A stretch of DNA of 64,000 nucleotides. It comes from Eubacterium sp. (GTDB lineage: Bacteria; Bacillota; Clostridia; Lachnospirales; Lachnospiraceae). Below, piece by piece: positions 27,546 to 35,644 of this stretch. The translations under genes were made by a program, and so were the position numbers. The notes beneath the pieces are model-generated. The model saw only the letters and a list, made by a program, of their open reading frames with translations, had not been told where the DNA came from and made no database searches. How positions within the stretch are numbered: position 1 is the stretch's first letter; the number at the start of each line of letters is the position of its first letter. Location: NCBI GenBank assembly GCA_017433825.1, contig JAFRGL010000025.1:162247-226246 (forward strand). Reading direction: 5' to 3'.

Positions 27546-27940
27546 GACCGCAGATGTTCCCGCCAGTCAAAATCACCTCTTGCCAGCCCGAGTATCAGGG
27601 ACTCGGCGGTGGCGATATTGGTCGCCAGGGGGATGTTGTACTGGTCACAGGATTTAATGATAATATAGGGGTCCGGCTCCTTGATGGTAGCCATGGCAGG
27701 GTTGTAAAAAAGGATGACCAGGTCGAAACCTCCCCGCTCGATCATCTCGGTAAACTGCTTCTCCCCGCCGACGCTCCCTGCCAGGAACTTGTGTACCCGC
27801 AGATTGGTGACACTTTCGATACGCCGTCCGGTGGTGCCGGTGGCATAAAGTTCATGCCGGGACAGAATCGTCTTATAGGCTATACAGAAATCTTCCATCA
27901 GGCTCTTTTTACTGTTGTGCGCGAGAAATCCTATATTCAT
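27542..27940 (-). CDS. mgsA: Methylglyoxal synthase
   Basis: A 132-residue enzyme that turns dihydroxyacetone phosphate into methylglyoxal and phosphate, a bypass of lower glycolysis when phosphate is short. It starts LAHNSKKSLMEDF and carries TGTTG, SVGGEKQF and FYNPAMATIKEPD, the phosphate-binding and catalytic parts. The first gene after the promoter at 27975-28003. Confidence 0.95.
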   Translation of the reverse strand: MNIGFLAHNSKKSLMEDFCIAYKTILSRHELYATGTTGRRIESVTNLRVHKFLAGSVGGEKQFTEMIERGGFDLVILFYNPAMATIKEPDPYIIIKSCDQYNIPLATNIATAESLILGLARGDFDWREHLRS

Positions 27941-27974
27941 CCGTACCTTTCCACCTTCGGTTTGTATTGTGTTA

Positions 27975-28003
27975 ATTATAACAAATCCGCCGGATAATCA
28001 CAA
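27975..28003 (-). promoter_or_regulatory. Promoter of mgsA-rsmD-coaD
   Basis: On the minus strand TTGTGA (27998-28003) and TATAAT (27975-27980) have a 17-base spacer. The -35 box contains the recG stop codon. The consensus -10 and exact spacing make this a good sigma-A promoter. Confidence 0.7.
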
Positions 28004-30070
28004 CTCCAAATTGTCGGTTTCCGCCTGCTCTTTCAGTACAAATGAAAGCATTTCATGTTCGGGAAGGATCAGGGAAGGGTCTTTTTCCAGTATGTCTTCC
28101 GCCGCTTTTGAAGCGTCCAGGAGAATCTGTCCGTCCTGCAGCGGGTCCGCCAGCAGGAAACCCGATTCGCCGCTTTGCCGGAGTCCGAAAAGATCGCCCT
28201 GCCCTCTTATCTTCAGGTCTTCCCGCGCAATGGCAAAGCCGTCGTTGGAGGATTCGATGATGGACAGTCTTTCCGGTGTCTCTCCTTCCGAATCTGATTT
28301 GATAAAGATACAGTAGGACTGGTCTTTACCTCTGCCGACCCTGCCCCGCAGCTGGTGAAGCTGGGCCAGGCCGAAGCGGTCTGCGTTCTCAATGAGGATG
28401 ACGGTGGCATTGGACACATCCAGGCCGACTTCCACCACTGTGGTAGCCACCAGGACATCCGTTTGGCCGTCCGCAAATTTCTGCATGATTTCATTTTTGT
28501 CGGCGGAGGGCATCTGCCCGTGAAGCACATCGACGGAAATCTCCTTCGGGAAAACTTTCCTTAAGGCCTTGCTGTAATCAGTCACATTTTCAACAGGGAA
28601 TTCTTCATTCGGTTCCACCATCGGACAGATGACATAGGCCTGGTGTCCTGCGGCAACCTGCTTTTCGATGAACTTATATGCTGTTTTACGGTATTCCGGA
28701 CCGACGACCGCATTTTTGACAGGTATGCGGTTCGCGGGCATTTCATCCAGTACGGACATGTCCATGTCCCCGTAGAGGATCAGTGCCAGCGTCCGGGGAA
28801 TGGGCGTTGCGCTCATGACCATGGAATGGGGGATATCTCCCTTTTCGGAGAGAACGGAACGCTGGGCCACGCCGAACCGGTGCTGCTCGTCCGTGATAAC
28901 CAGCCCCAGCTTCTTATATACCGCCTTCTCCTGGAAAAGTGCGTGGGTGCCGATAACGGCATGGATACTGCCGTCTTCCAGCCCTTTGTAGATTTCCTTT
29001 TTTACTTTGGCAGGCGTGCTGCCTAAGAGGAGCGCACAGTTGATATCTTTGATGCCGGCATCTGACATCAGCTTCGCAAAAGATCCGGCATGTTGCCTGG
29101 CCAGCACTTCCGTAGGCGCCATCATGGCAGCCTGCACGCCGTTGGAAAACGCCAGCACCATGGCAAGGAAAGCCAAGATGGTTTTGCCGCTTCCCACGTC
29201 GCCCTGCACCAGCCTTTTCATGGTTTTGCTGCCGGTCATGTCCGCTTCAATCTCCTGCCAGGTTTTCTTCTGCGCGCCGGTAAGCTTGTAAGGCAGGCTG
29301 TCCAGGAGTTTTCCTGTCAGGGATGTTTTTCCCATGGGATAATGGTTTACACTTGCATCTTCGCCGCTTTTCAGCCGGAAAAGCCCCAGCCGGAAAAGAA
29401 GGAATTCGTCAAAAACCAGTCTTCTCCTGGCTTTTCTCAGGGTTTCCTCATCCTTCGGAAAATGAATCGCAGTCACCGCTTCGTCCCGGCCGGCAAGGCC
29501 GTATTCTTCCAGAACCGCAGACGGCAGATATTCCTGCATCACGTATCGGTCCAGCACCTGGCGTACAGCCTTTGATACCGTTTTGTTTGACAGCCCGGCG
29601 GTGAGGCCGTAGACCGGCTGGATGGCGGCCCGGTTCTGCTCATACTCCTCCTTTGTAAACACCTGGGGATGCTCCAGCACCAGGCGGCTGCCTTTTTTAA
29701 TCACGTTTCCGCGCAGCACAAGCCTGGCCCCCTTTTTCAGGACGCCTGTCAGATAAGGCATATTGTACCACACGGCTTCCAGGGTGCGGCCGATGCCGCG
29801 GCAGTTCAGGACTGTGACGGGGACGCGGCCCTTCCGGTTGACCACAGGCGGCGCGGTAACCGTTACAGCCACGGCCTGTCTTGCACCGGCCCTGGCTTCC
29901 GTGACTTCCACGGGTTCTTCAAAGACATCGTAAGCTCTCGGATAATAATGAAGAAGCTGATTAAGATTGTCCACGCGGACTTTCCTAAACAGCTTTTCCG
30001 TTTTCTCGCCGATGCCTTTCAGGGAACTCACCCTTAAAGAATTCAAAGGATTCGACGAAGTAGTATTCAT
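27998..30070 (-). CDS. recG: ATP-dependent DNA helicase RecG
   Basis: A 690-residue branch-migration helicase that regresses stalled forks and processes Holliday junctions. An N-terminal wedge/OB domain (about 10-230) precedes the helicase core with Walker A GDVGSGKT (290-297), the DEQHRFGV box, SATPIPRTLAL and the motif VI region QLRGRVGRG. Length is normal. It starts seven bases after the FakA-like stop, so it belongs to the Asp23-FakA unit. Confidence 0.97.
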   Translation of the reverse strand: MNTTSSNPLNSLRVSSLKGIGEKTEKLFRKVRVDNLNQLLHYYPRAYDVFEEPVEVTEARAGARQAVAVTVTAPPVVNRKGRVPVTVLNCRGIGRTLEAVWYNMPYLTGVLKKGARLVLRGNVIKKGSRLVLEHPQVFTKEEYEQNRAAIQPVYGLTAGLSNKTVSKAVRQVLDRYVMQEYLPSAVLEEYGLAGRDEAVTAIHFPKDEETLRKARRRLVFDEFLLFRLGLFRLKSGEDASVNHYPMGKTSLTGKLLDSLPYKLTGAQKKTWQEIEADMTGSKTMKRLVQGDVGSGKTILAFLAMVLAFSNGVQAAMMAPTEVLARQHAGSFAKLMSDAGIKDINCALLLGSTPAKVKKEIYKGLEDGSIHAVIGTHALFQEKAVYKKLGLVITDEQHRFGVAQRSVLSEKGDIPHSMVMSATPIPRTLALILYGDMDMSVLDEMPANRIPVKNAVVGPEYRKTAYKFIEKQVAAGHQAYVICPMVEPNEEFPVENVTDYSKALRKVFPKEISVDVLHGQMPSADKNEIMQKFADGQTDVLVATTVVEVGLDVSNATVILIENADRFGLAQLHQLRGRVGRGKDQSYCIFIKSDSEGETPERLSIIESSNDGFAIAREDLKIRGQGDLFGLRQSGESGFLLADPLQDGQILLDASKAAEDILEKDPSLILPEHEMLSFVLKEQAETDNLEL

Positions 30071-30076
30071 CTGGTT

Positions 30077-31804
30077 TTACTCCACGGAGATAATGCAGTA
30101 ATACACGGCCTGCCCGCCGGGCAGTACTTCGACGTCGCAGTAATCATATTCTTCCTCAATCTCTGCGGCGATAGCTTCTGCGTCTTCCTGGGAAGTATCC
30201 TCTCCGTAATAGATGGTAATGACGCCGGTTTCATCCGTAGCCATGGCTTTTACGCTCTCAACCGCAACGCTTTTCAGATCACTGCCGACTGCGAGGATTC
30301 CGGAATCGCCCACGGACATGATATCGTTCTCATGGATTTCATGGGAATCGATGGTGGTATCACGGATAGCATAGGTAATGCTGGCCGTGGAAACGGTGGA
30401 AATCATCGCCTTCATGTTCTCTTCATTGTCTTCGGGAGACAGGCTTTCATCAAAGGAAGCGACAGCCGTGATGCCCTGGGGCATGGTTTTCGCGGGAATA
30501 ACGATGAGATTCTTGTCTTCCGTCATGGATGCAGCCTGGTTCGCGGCCATGATAATGTTGCTGTTGTTCGGGAAAATAAAGATGTTTTCGGCATCCACTT
30601 TTGCAGCGGCGTCAATGAAATCGCTGGTGGACGGATTCATGGTCTGTCCGCCGTAGATAATCTCATCCACGCCCAGGTTTTCGAACACTTCCCTGAAGCC
30701 TTCGCCGGAACAGACAGAAATAAAGCCGTACTTCTTCAGTTCGACAGGCGTCTTCTCTTCGGAAGCGGCGGCAGGAGCATTCAGTTCCTTTAAGGTTTTC
30801 GCCATGTCAGCCTTCGCTTCTTCAGCGGTAAGACCCAGCACTTCCCTGTGCTCCTCGCGCATATTGTCAATCTTAACCTTTGACAGTTCGCCGAAGGTGA
30901 GGGCCCTGGTCAGCACTTCACCGGGATTGTTGGTATGCACATGAACCTTGATCAAATCATCATCAGGAACAAATACGATGGAGTCGCCGATGGAATTCAG
31001 GAACTCCAGCATGGAAGACAGCCTGTCCTCCGATGCGGGTTCCGGGATATTAATGATAAACTCGGTGCAGTAGCCGAACCTGATATCCGCATTCTCCTTC
31101 ACCTGCCGCATGGCGGATTTCGACGTTTCTTCCTGCACAGGTTCTTCCGCTGTTTCGGAGAAGGCTGCGGGATTGAATTCGGTATCTTTTTCCAGATACG
31201 CGTCATATACGCCGTGCATCACGACCATCAGGCCCTGGCCGCCGGAATCCACTACGCCGGCTTCTTTCAGCACCGGCAGCATTTCCGGAGTCTTGAGAAG
31301 GATGCGGTCGCCCTCGTCGATAACCGCTTTCAGATAATCGCCGAAAGCCAGCTCCGGTTCCGCAATCTCAGCAGATTTCCTTCCCATGGCCCTGGCTACG
31401 GTAAGAATGGTTCCCTCTTTGGGCTTCATAACCGCCTTATAAGCGGTTTCCACGGCTTTCTCCACCGCGGCAGAGATTTCCATGATGCCGACGGATTCAA
31501 AATCCCGGATGCTTCTTGTAAAGCCCCTTAAGAGCTGGGAAAGGATAACGCCGGAATTACCCCTGGCACCTCTTAAGGAACCGTGGGAAATAGCCTGGCA
31601 GACATCGTACATCTTATCGGATGTTACGGTCGCCAGCTCCTTCATGGCCGACATGATGGTCATGGTCATATTGGTACCCGTGTCCCCGTCGGGAACGGGA
31701 AATACATTCAGTTCATCTATCCAGGCCCTGTTCTTCTCCAGATTCCTGGCACCGGAAATAAACATTCTGTAGATCATTTCCGCGGTAATCTTATTCTCAG
31801 ACAC
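30077..31804 (-). CDS. DAK2/DegV-like kinase, YloV / FakA family
   Basis: A 575-residue protein. Residues about 8-205 are a DAK2 domain with the ADP-magnesium motif NVFPVPDGDTGTNM and HGSLRGARGNSG. The rest is a DegV-like C-terminal part. Staphylococcus FakA of this layout phosphorylates fatty acids carried by FakB, feeding phospholipid synthesis and regulation. No fakB is visible in the window. The Asp23-family gene upstream is its usual partner in Firmicutes. Confidence 0.9.
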   Translation of the reverse strand: MSENKITAEMIYRMFISGARNLEKNRAWIDELNVFPVPDGDTGTNMTMTIMSAMKELATVTSDKMYDVCQAISHGSLRGARGNSGVILSQLLRGFTRSIRDFESVGIMEISAAVEKAVETAYKAVMKPKEGTILTVARAMGRKSAEIAEPELAFGDYLKAVIDEGDRILLKTPEMLPVLKEAGVVDSGGQGLMVVMHGVYDAYLEKDTEFNPAAFSETAEEPVQEETSKSAMRQVKENADIRFGYCTEFIINIPEPASEDRLSSMLEFLNSIGDSIVFVPDDDLIKVHVHTNNPGEVLTRALTFGELSKVKIDNMREEHREVLGLTAEEAKADMAKTLKELNAPAAASEEKTPVELKKYGFISVCSGEGFREVFENLGVDEIIYGGQTMNPSTSDFIDAAAKVDAENIFIFPNNSNIIMAANQAASMTEDKNLIVIPAKTMPQGITAVASFDESLSPEDNEENMKAMISTVSTASITYAIRDTTIDSHEIHENDIMSVGDSGILAVGSDLKSVAVESVKAMATDETGVITIYYGEDTSQEDAEAIAAEIEEEYDYCDVEVLPGGQAVYYCIISVE

Positions 31805-31849
31805 TTATATGTCCTCCTTGGTAAATTTTCCTGCGGACTAAGCAGGCTG

Positions 31850-32206
31850 TCAGTCTATCACCCTTACGCCTTCAATGATGACTCTGATGTAGTCCACTTT
31901 CAGTCCGGTAAAATCTTCTACCTGGAATCTGACATTGCTGATAAGATTCTCGGCGACAGCGCCTATGCTGATGCCGTAAGATATAATTACATGGAAGTCA
32001 AGAGAAATTTTATTGTCTTCGATACGGATGGTAATGCCGTGCTTCAGGCTGTCCCTGCGCAGAAGCTTAACAAGGCCGTCTTTCATATTCACGGCAGCCA
32101 TGCCGACAATACCGACACATTCCACCGCAACGCTGCCCGCATAGGTGGCGATAACGTCCGGATCAATGACGATATTCCCCAGTTCCGTGCTTAATTTTCC
32201 TTTCAT
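31850..32206 (-). CDS. Asp23/Gls24 family envelope stress protein
   Basis: A 118-residue protein of the YloU type with start KLSTELGNIVIDPDVIATYAG, a block FHVIISYGISIGAVAENL and the C-terminal IRVIIEGV. ATG at 32206 has AAAGGAG at eight bases; a 14-residue longer frame is not used. Members associate with the membrane or with neighbouring FakA-type proteins. It starts the minus-strand unit Asp23 - fakA-like - recG. Confidence 0.9.
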   Translation of the reverse strand: MKGKLSTELGNIVIDPDVIATYAGSVAVECVGIVGMAAVNMKDGLVKLLRRDSLKHGITIRIEDNKISLDFHVIISYGISIGAVAENLISNVRFQVEDFTGLKVDYIRVIIEGVRVID

Positions 32207-32238
32207 GAGAGAATCTCCTTTCTGATAGGCTGAAGAAT

Positions 32239-32244
32239 AGTATA
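32239..32244 (-). promoter_or_regulatory. Likely -10 box of the Asp23 - fakA-like unit
   Basis: TATACT is present on the minus strand about 35 bases before the Asp23 start. The -35 side is AT-rich and poor. The 175-base gap 32207-32381 contains this element and the divergent rpmB promoter and no gene. Confidence 0.4.
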
Positions 32245-32291
32245 TCAAATAATGCTGTAAAAGAAAACAACGATTTTGCTTAAAATTTTAC

Positions 32292-32320
32292 TTGCCAAGA
32301 CAAATTCCTTCTGCTATAAT
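32292..32320 (+). promoter_or_regulatory. Promoter of rpmB
   Basis: TTGCCA (32292-32297) and TATAAT (32315-32320) with a 17-base spacer. A near-consensus sigma-A promoter as expected for a ribosomal protein gene. Confidence 0.8.
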
Positions 32321-32381
32321 GCCATTTTGTGAGTACGTTTTAGATGATTCTTACATAAATAAATTACAAGGGGGTGCAATA

Positions 32382-32567
32382 ATGGCAAAGTGTTCAGTCT
32401 GCGGCAAGGGCGTTTATTTCGGAAATAATGTAAGCCATTCCCATAGAAGATCCAACAAGATGTACAGAGCCAATGTTAAGTCTGTACGCGTTAAGACCGA
32501 AGGCGGTTCCAGGAAAATGTACGTTTGTACTTCCTGCTTAAAGAGCGGCGCTGTAGAGCGTGCCTGA
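32382..32567 (+). CDS. rpmB: 50S ribosomal protein L28, zinc-binding form
   Basis: A 61-residue protein of the large ribosomal subunit. The start MAKCSVCGKG and end YVCTSCLKSG give two CxxC pairs that hold zinc. AAGGGGGTG nine bases before the ATG sets the start; the longer frame is not used. It is a single-gene unit with its own promoter and a terminator right behind it. Confidence 0.97.
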   Translation: MAKCSVCGKGVYFGNNVSHSHRRSNKMYRANVKSVRVKTEGGSRKMYVCTSCLKSGAVERA

Positions 32568-32596
32568 TATTGAATCCCAACGGTTCGGCATCTGAT

Positions 32597-32626
32597 AAAA
32601 AAGTCCGTCTTGCGACGGACTTTTTT
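32597..32626. terminator. Bidirectional terminator between rpmB and gerW
   Basis: GTCCGTC, a four-base loop and GACGGAC form the stem, with six A on the left and six T on the right, so it can end both rpmB and the convergent gerW transcript. Confidence 0.9.
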
Positions 32627-32639
32627 ATTTTTCTGTTCA

Positions 32640-33020
32640 TTATTCCGCTTCGAAATTAATGTCAGGTTCTTCCTTCTTTTCGCCTTTTTTGGTGAACCTG
32701 TTGATAAGGTCGGGAACCATATCCATGATCTTGCCCATGGCGCTGCCTTCCTTAACACTCATGATTTTCGCGCCGCTTTCATTGATGACAAGGACTGCGG
32801 AGGGAGAAATTTTGGCACCCAGTCCGCCGCCGCCTCTGTTCTTCGCATTTTCCTCAAATGCGCCTGCGCCGACTCCGAAGGACACATCCGCCAGAGGCAG
32901 GATGATGTTGTCGCCCAGATTAATGGCATCGCCTACAACGGTTTTGGTGTTTACAAAACCGTCCATGCTTTTCAGCATAGCTTCGATATTGCTCTTGAAA
33001 TCAATTGTTTTATCAGACAT
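32640..33020 (-). CDS. GerW / YtfJ family sporulation-type protein
   Basis: A 126-residue protein with the GerW-type order MLKSMDGFVNTKTVVGDAI, PLADVSFGVGAGAF and a glycine run before GLGAKISPSAVLVI. In Bacillus the homologue is a forespore protein needed for germination. GGAGGAAGAG stands just before the ATG. It is followed upstream by DUF2953, its standard partner in Clostridia. Confidence 0.88.
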   Translation of the reverse strand: MSDKTIDFKSNIEAMLKSMDGFVNTKTVVGDAINLGDNIILPLADVSFGVGAGAFEENAKNRGGGGLGAKISPSAVLVINESGAKIMSVKEGSAMGKIMDMVPDLINRFTKKGEKKEEPDINFEAE

Positions 33021-33036
33021 CTCTTCCTCCGTATAT

Positions 33037-33846
33037 TTAGCGTTTCATCAACTTTCTGATTTTGGGATTGGTAAGTATCTTAATAACATTTACAACCGTG
33101 AATATGATAAACAGTCTTCCTGTTATTTTCACATCGCATTTGAAAACCTTCTGTGTGAAGTCCGGTGTCAGTTCCAGGCCTTCAGGCACAAAGCCCGCGA
33201 AAGCGCCGATGACTGCCAGCAGCATGCCCGTGGAAGCCGGATCGTCAAACCCGAAGGTAAGGTACCCTTTTATCTTTTTCGGCGCCAGATGTGTAAGGAG
33301 CTTCAGTACATAAGGCTTGATTTCCTCAAACGCGGCCATGCCTGCCTTGATCTTCTCCAGTTTATCACACAGTGACTCAAATGTGAACCTGATTTTTTCC
33401 GGAGCTTCTTTCGCATGTATAACAGCCCTCTCAAATCCGGAAAGCTCCCCGTCTTCGAAGAACTCCGGTTCCACCCCCTTCTCCCACTCGTAATCCACGG
33501 TTACTTTGCGGGACGGAATGGTAGGCTGTTTTTTCGCGCCGGTATATTCTTTTTTCTTTTTGCCCTTCTTCTTTTTCCGGCTTTCCCTCAGTTTGTCCAG
33601 AAGTTTCCTTATGGGGATTCCCAGGATTCGGATTTCCCATGTAAACTTTTTATCCTTAAAACTGAAGGAAACATGAAGAAGACCGAAAAACCATCGGACA
33701 GTGCCTGCAGCCGTAAATTCCCCGTTTTTAGTCACGCGAACCCGGTAGACAACCGGAAGAACGGCGAGCCCGATTAAAAGGATTACGACGACAATCAGCA
33801 GAATCTGAAACAGTTTTCCGATGACGGCCAGTACAGCGGTAAGCAT
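33037..33846 (-). CDS. DUF2953 membrane-anchored protein
   Basis: A 269-residue protein with one membrane helix at about residues 8-32. A short segment near 62-72 (LGIPIRKLL later) and a very basic stretch (about 85-105, nearly only Lys, Arg, Glu) follow. The remainder is a soluble domain with YLTFGFDDPASTG and KCDVKITGRLFI, the DUF2953 hallmark. It is linked to gerW across Clostridia; the role is unknown but assumed spore-related. Confidence 0.8.
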   Translation of the reverse strand: MLTAVLAVIGKLFQILLIVVVILLIGLAVLPVVYRVRVTKNGEFTAAGTVRWFFGLLHVSFSFKDKKFTWEIRILGIPIRKLLDKLRESRKKKKGKKKKEYTGAKKQPTIPSRKVTVDYEWEKGVEPEFFEDGELSGFERAVIHAKEAPEKIRFTFESLCDKLEKIKAGMAAFEEIKPYVLKLLTHLAPKKIKGYLTFGFDDPASTGMLLAVIGAFAGFVPEGLELTPDFTQKVFKCDVKITGRLFIIFTVVNVIKILTNPKIRKLMKR

Positions 33847-33873
33847 CGGCGTTTATTCCTTCAAAACAATGTA

Positions 33874-34182
33874 TTAACTGAAAAATTCCCTCAGGTTGCA
33901 CTGCCCGGTTTCACGGTACACATCCTCCGCCATCTGCCGCACCAGGCCGAGCGCCTCCTTTTTGGTCACGGCAATTCCCACGATGACGGGAAGTGTCCGG
34001 TAAACATTCCAGGAAATAAGCTGGGCTGTACTGATGATGTCCAGCTGTTCGGCCGGATTGGCGGCAAGCGTGATGAGATAGGCTTCCGGGAAAGCCAGGC
34101 TTTTGTCCACGACGGTTTTAATCTCTTTTTCAAAAAGAGACGCCTTCTCCCCGATATAAAGTTTTCTGTGCCACTGGGCCAT
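33874..34182 (-). CDS. Uncharacterised 102-residue protein
   Basis: I do not recognise this protein. It is a soluble-looking mixed alpha/beta sequence without signal peptide or cysteine motif (start MAQWHRKLYIGEKAS, middle AQLISWNVYRTLPVIVGIAVT). It ends upstream of DUF2953 and follows the PBP stop by five bases on the minus strand, so it is translated together with the peptidoglycan genes. Codon use looks like its neighbours. A link to cell wall or sporulation is only suggested by position. Confidence 0.65.
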   Translation of the reverse strand: MAQWHRKLYIGEKASLFEKEIKTVVDKSLAFPEAYLITLAANPAEQLDIISTAQLISWNVYRTLPVIVGIAVTKKEALGLVRQMAEDVYRETGQCNLREFFS

Positions 34183-34187
34183 AATGC

Positions 34188-35639
34188 TTACCTTCCCTGC
34201 AATGCAAACCAGGTTGAAAATATCCTGCCGGCCAGATTTACGGCGGAAACGTCCGTATTCTGACCGCCTTCTATGATAACTGCAACGATTATATCACAGT
34301 TTTGCGTATCTGAAAATCCCACAAACCAACTGTGTGCGTCATCCGGATTGTCATTGTACTGTGCAGTACCGGTTTTGCCGCAGATTTCATAGGGAAGGGA
34401 GGCAAGGGCAGAGCCTGTACCCTCCGTCACCACCTGCCGCATCATATCCTTCAGGGCTGCTGCCTGGGCGGAATCCATGACCGTACCCAGCGTTTCCGCC
34501 TTGTTCTTCGAAACAGGCGTTCCGCTGTAGGTCCGGGTGCCCAGCACATAATTCGGTTTGTACATGGTGCCGCCGTTATACACAGCGGAAGCAATCATCG
34601 CCAGGTGTACCGGCGTCATCAGGGTATTGCCCTGCCCGATGGCTGTCTGCATGGTCAGGCCGTTTTCCCCGGCGGACTTCAGGGAAAAAGAGCTTTTCAC
34701 GCTGGGAAGCGCCAGGTTGAAGGCCGTGTTGAACTTCAGGTTTTCCGCCGTGATGTTCAGCGTCTGGCTGCTTAAGAGCTTGGCTGTCATATAGGCAAAA
34801 GCGCAGTTGCAGGAATTGGCGAAAGCGTCGGACAGATCCTGTTCTCCGTGGGCGGTGCCGCCGGAACAGTGGATTGTGTAACCGCCGCATTCGTATTCGC
34901 CCGTACAGGTGAAATGGAAATTGTTGTCCACGCCGTATTCCCGCAGATAAGCCAGGGCCGTAACGATCTTAAAGGTCGAGCCCGGCGGATAAAGCCCCTG
35001 CAGCGCCCGGTTCAGGAAGGGGCTTCCGGAGCTTTCATCATTTAGAATCTCCCATTCCTCTGCCACGCGGACCGGATTGAAGGAGGGATTGCTGCTGTTT
35101 GCCAGTACGGAATTGTCATCCGCGTTCAGCACGATGACCGCTCCCTTTGTATCACCCAGTATATCATATACTGCCTGGGAAAAATCAAGATCAAAACTGG
35201 TAATGACAGAATCGCCCCAGGTCTTCTCGCCTCTGGCTTCATTGATAATCTGTTCCGAATAAGCGGCGTGCGTCTGCACAAGCAGATAGTTCTGCGTTGC
35301 CTCCAGTCCCGCGCTGCCGTAATCGGAATATCCTACCGTCTGGGCAAACAGGCTTCCGCAGGGATAGCGCCGGATTTCATTTTTATCCGCGTCAATCTCC
35401 GTATAGGCAATGGGCCTGCCGTCCCGGGACAGGAGGCTTCCTTTAATGACGGATTCACTGGTCTTTGTCTGCCTCGTGTTGTAGGGACTGTTTAAGACGT
35501 CCCTGCTTTTAAAAAACTGGAAATAAGCCATATAGGCAATCATCGCCAGAAAAATGAACAGGAAAACATAGGAAGCCGCCACATACGCCTTGCCGGTTTT
35601 CGGTTTATTCGGTTCGGAATTGTAATCGCTGCCGTTCAA
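34188..35639 (-). CDS. Class B penicillin-binding protein (transpeptidase)
   Basis: A 483-residue membrane protein. A helix at about 19-42 anchors it; the transpeptidase domain has the serine motif STFK at 221-224, SCN at 276-278 and KTG at 422-424. The PBP dimerisation region is short, as in PbpA/SpoVD-lineage proteins of Lachnospiraceae. It cross-links glycan made by the FtsW/RodA-type polymerase whose gene ends five bases upstream of its start, so the pair is a polymerase-transpeptidase couple. Confidence 0.92.
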   Translation of the reverse strand: MNGSDYNSEPNKPKTGKAYVAASYVFLFIFLAMIAYMAYFQFFKSRDVLNSPYNTRQTKTSESVIKGSLLSRDGRPIAYTEIDADKNEIRRYPCGSLFAQTVGYSDYGSAGLEATQNYLLVQTHAAYSEQIINEARGEKTWGDSVITSFDLDFSQAVYDILGDTKGAVIVLNADDNSVLANSSNPSFNPVRVAEEWEILNDESSGSPFLNRALQGLYPPGSTFKIVTALAYLREYGVDNNFHFTCTGEYECGGYTIHCSGGTAHGEQDLSDAFANSCNCAFAYMTAKLLSSQTLNITAENLKFNTAFNLALPSVKSSFSLKSAGENGLTMQTAIGQGNTLMTPVHLAMIASAVYNGGTMYKPNYVLGTRTYSGTPVSKNKAETLGTVMDSAQAAALKDMMRQVVTEGTGSALASLPYEICGKTGTAQYNDNPDDAHSWFVGFSDTQNCDIIVAVIIEGGQNTDVSAVNLAGRIFSTWFALQGR

Positions 35640-35644
35640 ACTGT

